A DNA stretch of 64,000 bases from DASUPK01 sp963815045 (lineage in GTDB: Bacteria; Actinomycetota; Thermoleophilia; Solirubrobacterales; 70-9). Numbering within the stretch: position 1 is the first letter of the stretch; each line of letters starts with the position of its first letter. A program made the position numbers and the translations under genes. This document shows positions 8,678 to 17,507 of the stretch, piece by piece. The stretch spans positions 1,488,001-1,552,000 of the forward strand of contig CAWFET010000002.1 in NCBI GenBank assembly GCA_963815045.1. Reading direction: 5' to 3'. Under the pieces are notes generated by a model that was given only the letters and a program-made list of their open reading frames with translations, did not search any database and was not told the origin of the DNA.

Positions 8678-9946
8678 GTGACCTTGGCCGTAGAGATCGC
8701 CGACGTATCCAAGCTCGATGTCCAGCCGGGCGAGCTGCCCGAGAAGATGGCCGCCTGGGTCATTCGCCAGGAGCGCGAGGGCGAGCCCAAGGACGCCATG
8801 CAGGTGGAGGAGATCGAGGTGCCGCAGCCGGGCGCCTTCGAGGTGATCGTCCGCGTGATGGCCGCGGGGGTCAACTTCAACAACGTCTGGGCCTCTCTCG
8901 GCAAGCCCGTGTCCGTCTTCGGCTACGGCGACCACCCCGAGTACGGCCACCACATCCCAGGCTCCGACGCCTCGGGCGTCGTCTGGAAGGTCGGCGAAGG
9001 CGTCACCCGCTGGAAGCCGGGAGACGAGGTCGTGATCCACTGCAACCAGGCCTCCTACGAGGACGTCGAGGTGCACGGCCTGGATCCGATGGCGGCGCCC
9101 AGCCAGGAGATCTGGGGCTACGAGACGACCTGGGGCTCCTTCGCCCAGTTCACCAAGGTCCAGGCGCAGCAGTTGCTGCCCAAGCCCAAGAACCTCTCCT
9201 GGGCGGAGTCCTCCGCCTACGGGCTGACCTACTTCACGGCCTACCGGATGCTGATGGACCAGTGCAAGCTCCAGGCGGGGCACAACGTCCTGATCTGGGG
9301 CGCGGCCGGCGGCCTCGGAGTCTTCGCCGTCCAGCTCTGCAAGGCGGCCGGTGCGAACGCGGTCGGCGTCGTCTCCTCCGACGAGAAGGGGGAGCTGGTC
9401 AAGCGGCTCGGTGCGGTCGACTACGTCAATCGCAACGACTTCACGGGCATGATGCGTGACGACGAGAACATCAACGACCGCGAGGCGGAGAAGGGCCGCT
9501 TCAAGGTCTCGCGCGAGTTCGCCAAGAGGGTCAAGGAGATCCTCGGCGATGCTCCCGACATCGTCTTCGAGCACGTCGGCCGGGCGACCTTCCCGACGTC
9601 GGTGTTCACGGTCAAGCCGTTCGGCAAGGTGGTGATCTGCGGCGCGACCTCGGGATACACGCTCGACTTCGACGTCCGCTACCTGTGGATGAAGCAGAAG
9701 CAGATCATCGGCTCGCACTTCGCCAACGCCTACGAGTGCTGGCGGGCTAATGAGCTGATGGCAGAGGGCAAGGTCCAGCCGGTCCTGTGGCGGGTGATGG
9801 GGTTCGACGGCGTCGCCGATGCTCACCAGCTCCTCCACGAGAACAAGCACCTCGGCAAGATCTCGATCCTCGTGGGCGCGACGAGCGAGGACGAGGGCAA
9901 GGAAGAGGACGGTCCCGGCGCGATCCGGGCCGAGGTGGGCGCATGA
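8678..9946 (+). CDS. ccr: Crotonyl-CoA carboxylase/reductase
   Basis: This 422-residue enzyme catalyses NADPH-dependent reductive carboxylation of crotonyl-CoA to ethylmalonyl-CoA, the key step of the ethylmalonyl-CoA pathway. Seen: the Ccr signature AAGVNFNNVWASLGKP (about residue 67), GYETTWGSFAQF, a dinucleotide-binding WGAAGGLGVFAVQ, and SHFANAYEC near the C-terminus. The Asn, Glu and His in these motifs correspond to CO2-pocket residues described for Ccr. Length and motifs separate it from ordinary quinone or alcohol reductases. The GTG at 8678 overlaps an AGGAG sequence, so a TTG at 8684 five bases behind that ribosome site may be the true start. Its stop overlaps the next gene (ATGA). 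Confidence 0.94.
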   Translation: MTLAVEIADVSKLDVQPGELPEKMAAWVIRQEREGEPKDAMQVEEIEVPQPGAFEVIVRVMAAGVNFNNVWASLGKPVSVFGYGDHPEYGHHIPGSDASGVVWKVGEGVTRWKPGDEVVIHCNQASYEDVEVHGLDPMAAPSQEIWGYETTWGSFAQFTKVQAQQLLPKPKNLSWAESSAYGLTYFTAYRMLMDQCKLQAGHNVLIWGAAGGLGVFAVQLCKAAGANAVGVVSSDEKGELVKRLGAVDYVNRNDFTGMMRDDENINDREAEKGRFKVSREFAKRVKEILGDAPDIVFEHVGRATFPTSVFTVKPFGKVVICGATSGYTLDFDVRYLWMKQKQIIGSHFANAYECWRANELMAEGKVQPVLWRVMGFDGVADAHQLLHENKHLGKISILVGATSEDEGKEEDGPGAIRAEVGA

Positions 9947-10293
9947 GCACGCCGGAGCCGGCCCAGGGCACCTGGGAGCAGCCGTCCATCGACACCGGGA
10001 CCCTCGAGATCGTCTACATCGAGTGGCACGTCCACCCCTTCCGCGCGGAGCGCTGGTACGAGATCTGGGAGCCCGGCGCCGCCCGGGCCATGGCCTTCGG
10101 CGCCAAGGGCTGGTCGCTGACCCGGAACGTCGAGGACCCCCTGCACTTCCGCCAGGCCTCGGTCTGGGACAACCATGAGGACTTCGAGCGCTACTGGTAC
10201 TCCGACGAGATCGCGGCTCTGCGCGAGGAGGCGCTCAACTACTACAACAAGCCCCTCCTCCCGGTCTGGCACACCCTGATCGCGGGAGAGTGA
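9943..10293 (+). CDS. Small protein coupled to ccr, monooxygenase/ferredoxin-like fold
   Basis: This 116-residue protein starts with an ATG that overlaps the ccr stop by four bases, so it should be co-translated with ccr. It contains GTLEIVYIEWHVHPFRAERW, a Trp/Tyr-rich middle (YEIWEPGAARAMAFGAKGW) and FEYYW-like segments, in a pattern resembling antibiotic-monooxygenase or EthD-type alpha+beta barrels. No catalytic residues can be named. Context suggests an accessory role with Ccr, which is inference. Confidence 0.65.
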   Translation: MSTPEPAQGTWEQPSIDTGTLEIVYIEWHVHPFRAERWYEIWEPGAARAMAFGAKGWSLTRNVEDPLHFRQASVWDNHEDFERYWYSDEIAALREEALNYYNKPLLPVWHTLIAGE

Positions 10294-10955
10294 TCCGCCC
10301 CCTCCTCGCACTCGCGGGAGCGACGGCGGTCGGCGCGGTCGTGCTGCTGGCCGCCCCGGGGATGAGACATGCCGAGGCCGCGCCCTGCCCGCCGCCCGTG
10401 TTCACGAATTCCGCCGGGTCCCTCTCCATTTCGGGCGCGCCGACGTGTACCGATGATCCGGAGCAGCTCTCGGTCTTCTGCTCCGCAGGCACGGTCCACC
10501 TCGACTACTCCGTCAACGGCAACCTCTCCCAGACGTACGACTCCGCCGTCGCCTGTGGGGCGCCCTCCCGAATCGTCGTGACCGGGAATTACGGAGCGGA
10601 TCAGATCGACCTCGCACGGGTCAGCGCAGCCAACGGCTTCACCGGCATCAGCCAGCCGAACGTGCTGGACGGGGGAGCCGATGCCGATGTGCTCGCGCCG
10701 GGGCCGCTGGCCAGCTCCGACGTCGGCAGCTATGGGAGCGACATCCTCCTGCTTCGGAACGGGAAGGCCGACCAGGCGAACTGCGGACCGGACGTCGATG
10801 CCGTTCAGACGGACGCGCCCGGAACGGATTCCCTGATCGACTGCGAGGTCGTCGATGCCGCCCCGACCCCGGCCAGCCCGAAGAATAAGAAGAAGAAGTG
10901 CAAGAAGAAGCACGGCAAGCGGCACCACTGCAAGAAGCGCCGCGCAGCTACTTAG
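10290..10955 (+). CDS. Secreted protein with RTX-like motif and basic C-terminal tail
   Basis: This 221-residue protein has an N-terminal signal peptide (hydrophobic stretch ending near AEA at about 30), a Cys-containing beta-rich body, and one calcium-binding-like turn (VLDGGADADVL, about 130). A strongly basic tail follows, with Lys/Arg/His runs and two Cys in the last 25 residues. The GTG start overlaps the previous stop (GTGA). It resembles the neighbouring RTX protein in the order NYGADQIDL then GGADAD. It is probably surface-associated; its substrate is unknown. Confidence 0.65.
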   Translation: MIRPLLALAGATAVGAVVLLAAPGMRHAEAAPCPPPVFTNSAGSLSISGAPTCTDDPEQLSVFCSAGTVHLDYSVNGNLSQTYDSAVACGAPSRIVVTGNYGADQIDLARVSAANGFTGISQPNVLDGGADADVLAPGPLASSDVGSYGSDILLLRNGKADQANCGPDVDAVQTDAPGTDSLIDCEVVDAAPTPASPKNKKKKCKKKHGKRHHCKKRRAAT

Positions 10956-10977
10956 CCCCAGGACCGGTGTTCCCTCT

Positions 10978-11748
10978 ATGCGCATGACGCGAGCCCGTCA
11001 GCCATTGCTGCGCCTCACCGTCTCCGCGGCCGCCGCCGCGGCGCTCCTCGTTGCGCCCGGCGCGGCTCAGGCGAAGGTCGGCTCGTCGCTCAGCGGCAGC
11101 CTGCTGACAGTCAGCGGCGGTAGGCACTCCGACCGGATCGTCGTCGCCTGCCGAAACGGCCTGGTCAAGGTCAACGGCAAGAACCCGCGCGGCGGTGCGA
11201 TCGGCTGCCCGAAGGTCTCCGAGGTGGACGTCGTGGCGGGCGGGGGCAACGACCGCGTCGATCTCTCGGGAGTGGGCACCGATGCCGGCTTCGGCCAGCG
11301 CGACCTCCCCGGCGGATTCGGACATGGGACCGGCGCGGCGGCGGACCTCGGCCCCGGCAACGACCGTTACACGGGTGGAGGCTCCGCCTTCAACCTCGTG
11401 CTCGCCGGCGCGGGTGACGACCGCATGCGCGGCGGGCGCGTCCGCGACAGCCTCCAGGGCGGCAGCGGCGACGACACCGCGACCGCCGGGGCCGGCCGCG
11501 ACATCCTGCTCGGCAACTCCGGCAACGACAAGCTCAACGGCGGCGCTGACGACGACCTGCTCAGCGGCAACTCCGGCGACGATCTGCTGATCGGCGCGGC
11601 GGGCACGGACCTGCTCGGCGGCGGCTCCGGGAAGGACCGCCTCTTCGGCGGACCTGGTCCCGACGAGCTGATCGGCGGCCCGGGCAAGGACCGCCTCAAC
11701 GGCGGCCCGGGCAACAACACGCTCGTCCAGGACTCCCCGAAGAAGTAG
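10978..11748 (+). CDS. Secreted RTX calcium-binding repeat protein
   Basis: This 256-residue protein has a signal peptide (hydrophobic core ending APGAAQA, about 31). The second half is built of glycine/aspartate nonapeptide repeats of the hemolysin type (GGSGDDTA, GNSGNDKLNGG, GNSGDDLLIG, GGPGPDELIGG, GGPGKDRLNGG), which fold as a calcium-loaded beta roll outside the cell. No catalytic domain is visible, so it may be structural or adhesive. An ATG two codons downstream is an alternative start. Confidence 0.8.
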   Translation: MRMTRARQPLLRLTVSAAAAAALLVAPGAAQAKVGSSLSGSLLTVSGGRHSDRIVVACRNGLVKVNGKNPRGGAIGCPKVSEVDVVAGGGNDRVDLSGVGTDAGFGQRDLPGGFGHGTGAAADLGPGNDRYTGGGSAFNLVLAGAGDDRMRGGRVRDSLQGGSGDDTATAGAGRDILLGNSGNDKLNGGADDDLLSGNSGDDLLIGAAGTDLLGGGSGKDRLFGGPGPDELIGGPGKDRLNGGPGNNTLVQDSPKK

Positions 11749-11755
11749 CTCGAAG

Positions 11756-12046
11756 TCAGTGCTGCTCGAGCGGCGCCATCGTGAGGCCCGCCTGCTGGAG
11801 CTGCTCCCAGTAGAGCTCGGCTGGCTCCTTCGGCCCGGTCCAGACCGCGGCCCGGCCGCGGCTGTGGATGGTGTCGGCGTACCGGTAGCCGCCGTCGAGC
11901 GAGATTCCCGGGATCACGCGCGAGAGCGTCTTGGCGACGTGGTCGAAGGTGTTGTGATCGTCGTTGAGGACGATCACCATCCAGTTCCCACCCACTCCCT
12001 CGCCTGGGCCGGCTGATTTGGGGCGCTCAACCGTGGTCGTGGCCAC
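11756..12046 (-). CDS. clpS: ATP-dependent Clp protease adaptor ClpS
   Basis: This 96-residue protein has the ClpS core: WMVIVLNDDHNTFDHV (about residues 22-37), with the NDD-x-N/T-F N-degron pocket, and a C-terminal half with YRYADTIHSRGRAAVW. ClpS binds the N-domain of ClpA/ClpC and delivers N-end-rule substrates to ClpP. A short charged N-terminal extension, which helps unfoldase engagement in known ClpS, is present. No clp gene lies beside it. Confidence 0.92.
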   Translation of the reverse strand: MATTTVERPKSAGPGEGVGGNWMVIVLNDDHNTFDHVAKTLSRVIPGISLDGGYRYADTIHSRGRAAVWTGPKEPAELYWEQLQQAGLTMAPLEQH

Positions 12047-12108
12047 GGGCTCAAGGTAGAGGATCGCTCCGGGGCGCCGGAAAGATTCCGTGCCCTCGGG
12101 AAGGGGCC

Positions 12109-12807
12109 TCAGAAGGGGTTCGGCACCTGGACGGTGACGTTGTCGAACACGCCCATCACGCCCCTGCCGGAACCGCTCTTGACGCCGGAGACGAGGACCG
12201 TCTGGCGGCCGTCAGGCTGGTCCGACGCCGAATCTGTGAGTGAGACGACGTTGGTGCCGTTCACGGAGCCGATCACGCTGGTGCTGTTTCCGCCGAACGA
12301 GAACGCGCGAAGCGCGACCACGTTGGGCTTCGAGCCGATCTTGATGAACTTGCCGCTGCCGGACGCCTCGAGCTTGGGGCCCGCCGATCCCTTGGGATCG
12401 CGGAAGTACTGCCACTTGTGCTTGTTCGGGAGCACGCGCAGCACGTAGCTCGCACTGCTGCTGTATCGCACCCCGACACCGACCAGGGACTTGGCGATGG
12501 CCTTCTTGCCGCCACCGCCGACCGTGGCCGTCGCGACCATGCCCAGGTCCGAGTACTGGCTGCTCGAATCGCCGACCACGGACGAGCGGAAGGTGCAGGT
12601 GCTCCCCCTCTTGCCGACCGCAAGGCCGAGGGCCTGGTTCTTCACCCAGTTCCGCTTGCAGCCGGTCGTGCCGACGTTCTGGAAGGCGTTGACGTCGTCC
12701 TGGCCCTGGAACGTGTAGCTCGCCACCGGGATGGGAGCTGCGTGCGCGACCGCTCCCGCCGCGAGGGCGGCGAGGGTCACAGTCAGGGCTGTCAGCTTGG
12801 TTCTCAT
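12109..12807 (-). CDS. Secreted hypothetical protein
   Basis: This 232-residue protein has a clean signal peptide (MRTKLTALTVTLAALAAGAV, cleavage near AHA-AP). The mature part is rich in Ser, Gly and Val with beta-strand periodicity and two Cys in GTTGCKRNW and STCTFRS that could form a disulphide. The pattern is compatible with a lectin/jelly-roll-like domain. I do not recognise the family. The upstream region is shared with divergent ecm. Confidence 0.6.
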   Translation of the reverse strand: MRTKLTALTVTLAALAAGAVAHAAPIPVASYTFQGQDDVNAFQNVGTTGCKRNWVKNQALGLAVGKRGSTCTFRSSVVGDSSSQYSDLGMVATATVGGGGKKAIAKSLVGVGVRYSSSASYVLRVLPNKHKWQYFRDPKGSAGPKLEASGSGKFIKIGSKPNVVALRAFSFGGNSTSVIGSVNGTNVVSLTDSASDQPDGRQTVLVSGVKSGSGRGVMGVFDNVTVQVPNPF

Positions 12808-12893
12808 GCGCGGGTGAGCGTAGCCAGGAGGCGTCCGAGAGTTTGCAAGAACACTCCGCAGCGCCGGATGGAGCGGTCGGTGCGGCAGCTTCT

Positions 12894-12911
12894 CTTACCA
12901 GGCACTTACCA
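12894..12911. promoter_or_regulatory. Direct repeat upstream of ecm
   Basis: CTTACCA is repeated at 12894-12900 and 12905-12911, an 11-base period, ending 8 bases before the ecm start. The second copy contains TACCAT, which could serve as a -10 element for a leaderless or nearly leaderless ecm transcript. No good -35 box is visible, so this is tentative. Confidence 0.3.
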
Positions 12912-12919
12912 TTAGGCCC

Positions 12920-14920
12920 ATGAGCGACCACCGCCTGCCCGAGCGGGACCGCCCCTGGATGATGCGGACGTACGCGGGGCACTCCGACGCCGAGCGCTCC
13001 AACGAGCTCTACCGCAAGAACCTCGCCAAGGGCCAGACCGGCCTCTCGGTCGCCTTCGACCTGCCCACGCAGACCGGCTACGACCCGGATGCCGAGCTGG
13101 CGCGCGGCGAGGTCGGCAAGGTCGGCGTCTCGATCGTCCACAAGGGCGACATGCACACGCTGTTCGACGGCATCCCGCTCGGCGAGATGAACACGTCGAT
13201 GACCATCAACGCGACGGCCGCCTGGCTGCTCGCCCTATATGCGACCGTCGCCGAGGAGAACGGCGTCGAGCGCGCCGCCCTGGCCGGCACCACCCAGAAC
13301 GACATCATCAAGGAGTACCTCTCGCGCGGGACCTACTCGTTCCCGCCCGGGCCCTCGATGCGCCTGATCGCCGACACCGTCGCCTTCACCGTCAACGAGA
13401 TCCCGAAGTGGAACCCGATCAACGTCTGCAGCTATCACCTGCAGGAGGCCGGGGCGACGCCGGTCCAGGAGATCGCCTACGCCCTCTCCACCGCCATCGC
13501 CGTGCTCGACGAGGTCAAGGCGCGCGGCCAGGTCTCAGACGACGACTTCCCCAAGGTCTTCGGGCGGATCTCGTTCTTCGTCAACGCAGGCGTCCGCTTC
13601 ATCGAGGAGCACGCCAAGCTGCGCGCCATGGGCCGTCTCTGGGAGGAGATCGGCCGCAACCGCTACGGCGTCACCGAGCCAAAGTTCCTCCGCCTGCGCT
13701 ACGGCGTCCAGGTCAACTCGCTCGGCCTGACCGAATCGCAGCCGGAGAACAACGTCCCGCGCATCGTGCTGGAAGCCCTCGCGGTGACCCTCGGCCGCGA
13801 CTCCCGGGCCCGCGCGATTCAGCTGCCCGCCTGGAACGAGGCGCTCGGCCTGCCCCGCCCCTGGGACCAGCAGTGGAGCCTGCGCATCCAGCAGATCCTC
13901 GCCAACGAGACCGACATCCTCGACTACCCCGACATCTTCGAGGGATCGAAGGTCATGGACGGGCTGGTCGACGAGCTCGCGTCGGGCGCCGATGCCGAGA
14001 TGAAGGAGGTCGCCGACCGCGGAGGCGCGGTCGAGGCGGTGCCGTACATGAAGGCGCAGCTCGTCGAGTCGAACCGCGAGCGGATCGCGAAGATCGAGCG
14101 CGGCGAGATCACCGTCGTCGGCCAGAACAAGTTCACGGAGTCCGAGGAGTCGCCACTCACCACGGGCGAGGACGGCGGCATCCTGACGCCCGACCCCGAG
14201 GTCGAGCGCGAGCGGATCGAGGCCCTCGAGCAGTGGCGCTCCGAGCGCGACCAGGCCGCCGTCGACGCCGCGCTCGAGAAGCTCGCCGAGGCGGCGCGCG
14301 ACGAGTCCGCGAACATCCTCCCGGCCACGATCGAGGCTGCCAAGGCGGGTGCCACCACAGGCGAGTGGGCCGGCGTCCTGCGTGAGGTCTTCGGGGACTA
14401 CCGGGCCCCCACCGGCGTCGCGGAGGCGGCCGCAGGCGGCTCCGTCAACGGCGACCTGCTCTCCGGCGTGCGCGATCGCGTCGCAGCGGTCTCGGAGGAG
14501 ATCGGCCATCCGATCCGGATCCTGGTCGGCAAGCCCGGCCTCGACGGGCATTCGAACGGCGCCGAGCAGATCGCCGTCCGCGCCCGCGACGTGGGCATGG
14601 AGGTCATCTACCAGGGGATCCGGCTCACTCCGGAGCAGATCGCCAAGTCGGCCGTCGAGGAGGACGTCGACGTGGTCGGCCTCTCCATCCTCTCCGGCTC
14701 CCACCGCGAGCTGGTCCCGCGCGTGGTCGAGCTGCTCCGCGCCGACGGCGCGGACATCCCCGTGGTCGTCGGGGGCATCATTCCCGCCGTCGACGCGGCG
14801 GCCATGAAGGAGGCCGGCGTAGCCGGGGTTTACACGCCCAAGGACTTCGAGATCAACCGCATCATGGGCGAGATCGCGGAGCTGGTGGCCGAGCGCCATC
14901 GCGCCGCGCAGCCGGCTTGA
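12920..14920 (+). CDS. ecm: Ethylmalonyl-CoA mutase (B12-dependent)
   Basis: This 666-residue coenzyme-B12 mutase is expected to convert ethylmalonyl-CoA to methylsuccinyl-CoA. The N-terminal TIM-barrel begins with RPWMMRTYAGHSDAERSN and FDLPTQTGYDPDAELARGEVGKVG. The B12-binding domain at the C-terminus carries DGHSNGAEQ (about residue 540), LSILSGSH and VVVGGIIP. The single-chain arrangement and the RTYAGHS/PTQTGYD features match ethylmalonyl-CoA mutase/MeaA rather than methylmalonyl-CoA mutase as I know the families. Presence of ccr 3 kb upstream supports this. The start has only a weak ribosome site. Its stop overlaps the next ATG (TGATG). Confidence 0.9.
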   Translation: MSDHRLPERDRPWMMRTYAGHSDAERSNELYRKNLAKGQTGLSVAFDLPTQTGYDPDAELARGEVGKVGVSIVHKGDMHTLFDGIPLGEMNTSMTINATAAWLLALYATVAEENGVERAALAGTTQNDIIKEYLSRGTYSFPPGPSMRLIADTVAFTVNEIPKWNPINVCSYHLQEAGATPVQEIAYALSTAIAVLDEVKARGQVSDDDFPKVFGRISFFVNAGVRFIEEHAKLRAMGRLWEEIGRNRYGVTEPKFLRLRYGVQVNSLGLTESQPENNVPRIVLEALAVTLGRDSRARAIQLPAWNEALGLPRPWDQQWSLRIQQILANETDILDYPDIFEGSKVMDGLVDELASGADAEMKEVADRGGAVEAVPYMKAQLVESNRERIAKIERGEITVVGQNKFTESEESPLTTGEDGGILTPDPEVERERIEALEQWRSERDQAAVDAALEKLAEAARDESANILPATIEAAKAGATTGEWAGVLREVFGDYRAPTGVAEAAAGGSVNGDLLSGVRDRVAAVSEEIGHPIRILVGKPGLDGHSNGAEQIAVRARDVGMEVIYQGIRLTPEQIAKSAVEEDVDVVGLSILSGSHRELVPRVVELLRADGADIPVVVGGIIPAVDAAAMKEAGVAGVYTPKDFEINRIMGEIAELVAERHRAAQPA

Positions 14921-15492
14921 TGGCCGAGCCGGAGCTGAACGGCGACCGCAGCTCCTGGCTTCGCTGCTATCGCTGCTGGGCGCGTGACCTCGAGGTGCAG
15001 CTCCACTACGACGCGATCCTGCGCATCGATCCCGAGACCGCCGAGCCGTCCGAACGAGTCGACGAGGTCCAGGAGGCGGTCGTCCAGTGCCTGCGCTGTC
15101 TCCACGACCAGCCGCACCTGACGATCCAGGAGGACAAGGTCGTCCCGATCGAGGACCGCTGGGAGCGGATGGTGGCCGGCACGCCCTGGGTCGCCTCCTG
15201 CACCGTCACCGTCGACCAGGACCAGGTCGAGACCTGCTCCGGCCCGGAGGCCGGCGAGTCGCTCACCTACGGCTCCTTCGGCGAGCAGGGCACCCGCGAG
15301 TTCTTCACCCACGTCCGCTTCCACAAGCACGACGAGGAGCGGATCATCGTCCACCTGCTGGTCGAGCTCTACGCGCGCTCGGCCGAGGAGGCGACGGAGG
15401 TCCTCGAGGAGGCTTCCCGCGGCGTCCTCGAGATCACCTCGCTGGCGGAGGAGTCACGCCCGCCCGCGCACGCGCCCGACGAGGCGCACTAG
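14920..15492 (+). CDS. Cys-pair hypothetical protein coupled to ecm
   Basis: This 190-residue soluble protein has its ATG overlapping the ecm stop by one base. Two cysteine pairs, CYRCW (about residue 13) and CLRCLHD (about 60), look like zinc-ribbon knuckles, and a third Cys pair lies around CTVTVDQDQVETC. It is otherwise acidic, with helical C-terminal EEATEVLEEASRGVLEI. I do not recognise the family. Translational coupling to a B12 mutase suggests an accessory function such as chaperone or repair, which is inference. Confidence 0.65.
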   Translation: MAEPELNGDRSSWLRCYRCWARDLEVQLHYDAILRIDPETAEPSERVDEVQEAVVQCLRCLHDQPHLTIQEDKVVPIEDRWERMVAGTPWVASCTVTVDQDQVETCSGPEAGESLTYGSFGEQGTREFFTHVRFHKHDEERIIVHLLVELYARSAEEATEVLEEASRGVLEITSLAEESRPPAHAPDEAH

Positions 15493-15569
15493 CCAGGGGT
15501 TGCGTCGGGCCACCGCCGCCGGTCAGGTTTGCCGGGTCCGGTCAGCGAGGCGTGCGAGGAGGCAAAGAG

Positions 15570-16298
15570 ATGACGAAGCTTCGAATGGCAGCGCTTTCGG
15601 CGGTGGGCTGCGCGATCGCTCTGCTCCCCGCTTCGGCAGGAGCGGCGACGTTCTCGAACGCGAGCGCGATCGCGATCAACGACTACCCCGTGCTGATGTC
15701 CTGCTCGATGGGTCCCGACGCCGCCCAGGCGACGCCCTATCCCTCGCCGGTCCAGGTCTCGGGCCATAAGGGGTTCACGACGAAGGTGACCGCCACCCTC
15801 CATGGCTTCAGCCATAGCTATCCGGCGGACGTTCGGATATTGCTCGCAGGCCCGCTCGGCCAGACCACCGAGCTGTACAACGAGGCCGGGGGCAGCACGG
15901 ACGCCTCGGGCCTCACCCTCACGTTCGACGATGCGGCCGCCACCACGCTCCCCAGCCCGTTGGTCAGCGGCACCTTCAAGCCGAGCCAGACGCCGGACAA
16001 CGGGTGCGGGACCAACCCGGCCGTGGCATTTCCGACGCCGGCACCGTCAGGCCCGTACGGTGGCGCGCTGTCCGCGTTCAACGGGACGAATCCGAACGGG
16101 GCCTGGAACCTTTACGTGATCGACAACGCAAACGGGGACAGCGGCTCCATCTCGGGCGGCTGGAGCCTCGACGTCTCCGCGGTCCCGCCGGCGCAGTGCC
16201 GGCCGCTCCGCAAGCAGCTCAAGAGGCTGAAGAAGCACCACGCGCCCCACAAGAAGCTCGCGAAGAAGAGGAGGAGGATGCGCCTGCTCGGCTGCTAG
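15570..16298 (+). CDS. Secreted protein with proprotein-convertase P-like domain
   Basis: This 242-residue protein has a strong ribosome site (AGGAGG at 15557) and a signal peptide ending near SAGAA. The mature part fits a P-domain-like beta sandwich: GHKGFTTKVTATLHGFSHSY, then VRILLAGPLGQTTELY, and a late FNGTNPNGAWNLYVIDNAN followed by GSISGGWSLDV. Such domains usually accompany secreted proteases, but no protease is fused here. The C-terminus is a basic tail (RLKKHHAPHKKLAKKRRRM) ending in Cys. Confidence 0.75.
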   Translation: MTKLRMAALSAVGCAIALLPASAGAATFSNASAIAINDYPVLMSCSMGPDAAQATPYPSPVQVSGHKGFTTKVTATLHGFSHSYPADVRILLAGPLGQTTELYNEAGGSTDASGLTLTFDDAAATTLPSPLVSGTFKPSQTPDNGCGTNPAVAFPTPAPSGPYGGALSAFNGTNPNGAWNLYVIDNANGDSGSISGGWSLDVSAVPPAQCRPLRKQLKRLKKHHAPHKKLAKKRRRMRLLGC

Positions 16299-17218
16299 CC
16301 GGTTGGCCCGGCAGCCTGCTTCGCGCAGTACGCGTCCCTCGAGGCGCGGATCCCCGGCACCTGGACCGCCGCGATGCTCTGGGCCCAGAGCGCGGCGTTC
16401 GCCTGGATCTGCTTCGTGATCACCTCTCGCTCGGCATCCGTCCTGGCCTTGAGAAGCCGCTCGGCATTTCGCCAGACCAGCTCCCGCCAGACGCGGACCG
16501 CCTCGAGCCCGCCGATGTCGTCAACCTTCACGAGATCCGGATTGGTCACGCCGATCGACGGGTCGTAGCGCTGCCTGATGGCGGTCACCACGGGCTCATA
16601 CGCCCGGTTGAGGACCTCGTTGATCGCGTCGTGGTCGGGCTTGCGTGAGGCGCCGTCCGGGCTCCGGACGCCGAGGGCCGCGATCACGAACGGCATGTCG
16701 TTCTGGACATGCGCATTGATGCCCAGCAGCATCTCCTGGGCGCCGGTGATCTGTCCCGACGCCGCCTGTTGGAACGCGATGCGCCAGGCCGGCGGCACAG
16801 GATCTCCGTGCTCCCAGGCGTGGACCGTGTTGAAGTAGAAGTCCGCGAAGAGAGCATCCTCGGTGTAGAGGTAGTTCCGGTCTTGGACCAGCCCGGGGTC
16901 CGTGTCGAGCATCCCCCGCATGACCCGGGTCAGAGTCAGATAGGTGGTGGCGAAGACGCCGCGGTGATCGCAGCCGAGCTGGTCGCGCAAGTCGGTCATC
17001 CGGTCGATCTCGGTGTCGATGCACGAGATCGACGGGGACTCGCAGTACGGCACCGGCCCCGGCTGCACGTCGGTCGGCGTGTCCGGCGCCGGGGGCAGCA
17101 GCGCGGTCCAGTTGGTGTTCGGGACGAGCAGCGAGTTTGCGCTCGCCGGCGCAACGGCCCACGCGAGTACGCCCACGACGAGGGCAACCAGCGCCGCCAG
17201 ACGTGCATACCCACCCAT
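16295..17218 (-). CDS. Secreted DUF5995-family protein
   Basis: This 307-residue protein has a signal peptide (hydrophobic core, cleavage near ASA-NS). The mature helical protein has CIDTEIDRMTDLRDQLGCDHRGVFATTY and a GINAHVQNDMPFVIAALG motif followed by RKPDHDAINEV, which I associate with DUF5995. Conserved His and Asp residues suggest a metal-dependent hydrolase-like fold, but no activity is established. It overlaps the convergent P-domain gene by four bases at its end. Confidence 0.75.
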   Translation of the reverse strand: MGGYARLAALVALVVGVLAWAVAPASANSLLVPNTNWTALLPPAPDTPTDVQPGPVPYCESPSISCIDTEIDRMTDLRDQLGCDHRGVFATTYLTLTRVMRGMLDTDPGLVQDRNYLYTEDALFADFYFNTVHAWEHGDPVPPAWRIAFQQAASGQITGAQEMLLGINAHVQNDMPFVIAALGVRSPDGASRKPDHDAINEVLNRAYEPVVTAIRQRYDPSIGVTNPDLVKVDDIGGLEAVRVWRELVWRNAERLLKARTDAEREVITKQIQANAALWAQSIAAVQVPGIRASRDAYCAKQAAGPTG

Positions 17219-17269
17219 CCCGCACGCGATCCTACCCCCGCGCGGGAGTTCCCGAAACCAGGCTCGGGC

Positions 17270-17464
17270 TCAGGCGGGCTGGTCGGGCCCCTCGGCCCCG
17301 GGATCCTTGATCGCCTCGCCGGCGGCCTTCGCCTTGTCCTTCAGGCTGCCCTTGCCCTTGGCGATGTCCTTGAGCTCCTCCGCGTCCTCCTTGAGGGCGT
17401 CGGTGCCGCCGCGCTTGTCGACCACCTTCTTGGCCTGGTCGGCCAGCCTTCTGAAATTGACCAT
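17270..17464 (-). CDS. Small lysine-rich protein, Rv0909/MT0933 antitoxin-like
   Basis: This 64-residue helical protein is full of Lys, Asp and Ala (ADQAKKVVDKRGG, LKEDAEELKDIAKGKG, LKDKAKAAGEAIKDPG). It resembles the MT0933/Rv0909-type antitoxin-like family and also CsbD-like stress proteins. A very strong ribosome site (GAGGAGGAG) precedes its ATG at 17464, implying high expression. No toxin gene adjoins it, so the antitoxin label is by resemblance only. Confidence 0.55.
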   Translation of the reverse strand: MVNFRRLADQAKKVVDKRGGTDALKEDAEELKDIAKGKGSLKDKAKAAGEAIKDPGAEGPDQPA

Positions 17465-17507
17465 CTCTCCTCCTCGAGTTGCAGGCAGGCGAAGTATCCC
17501 CTGCTGA

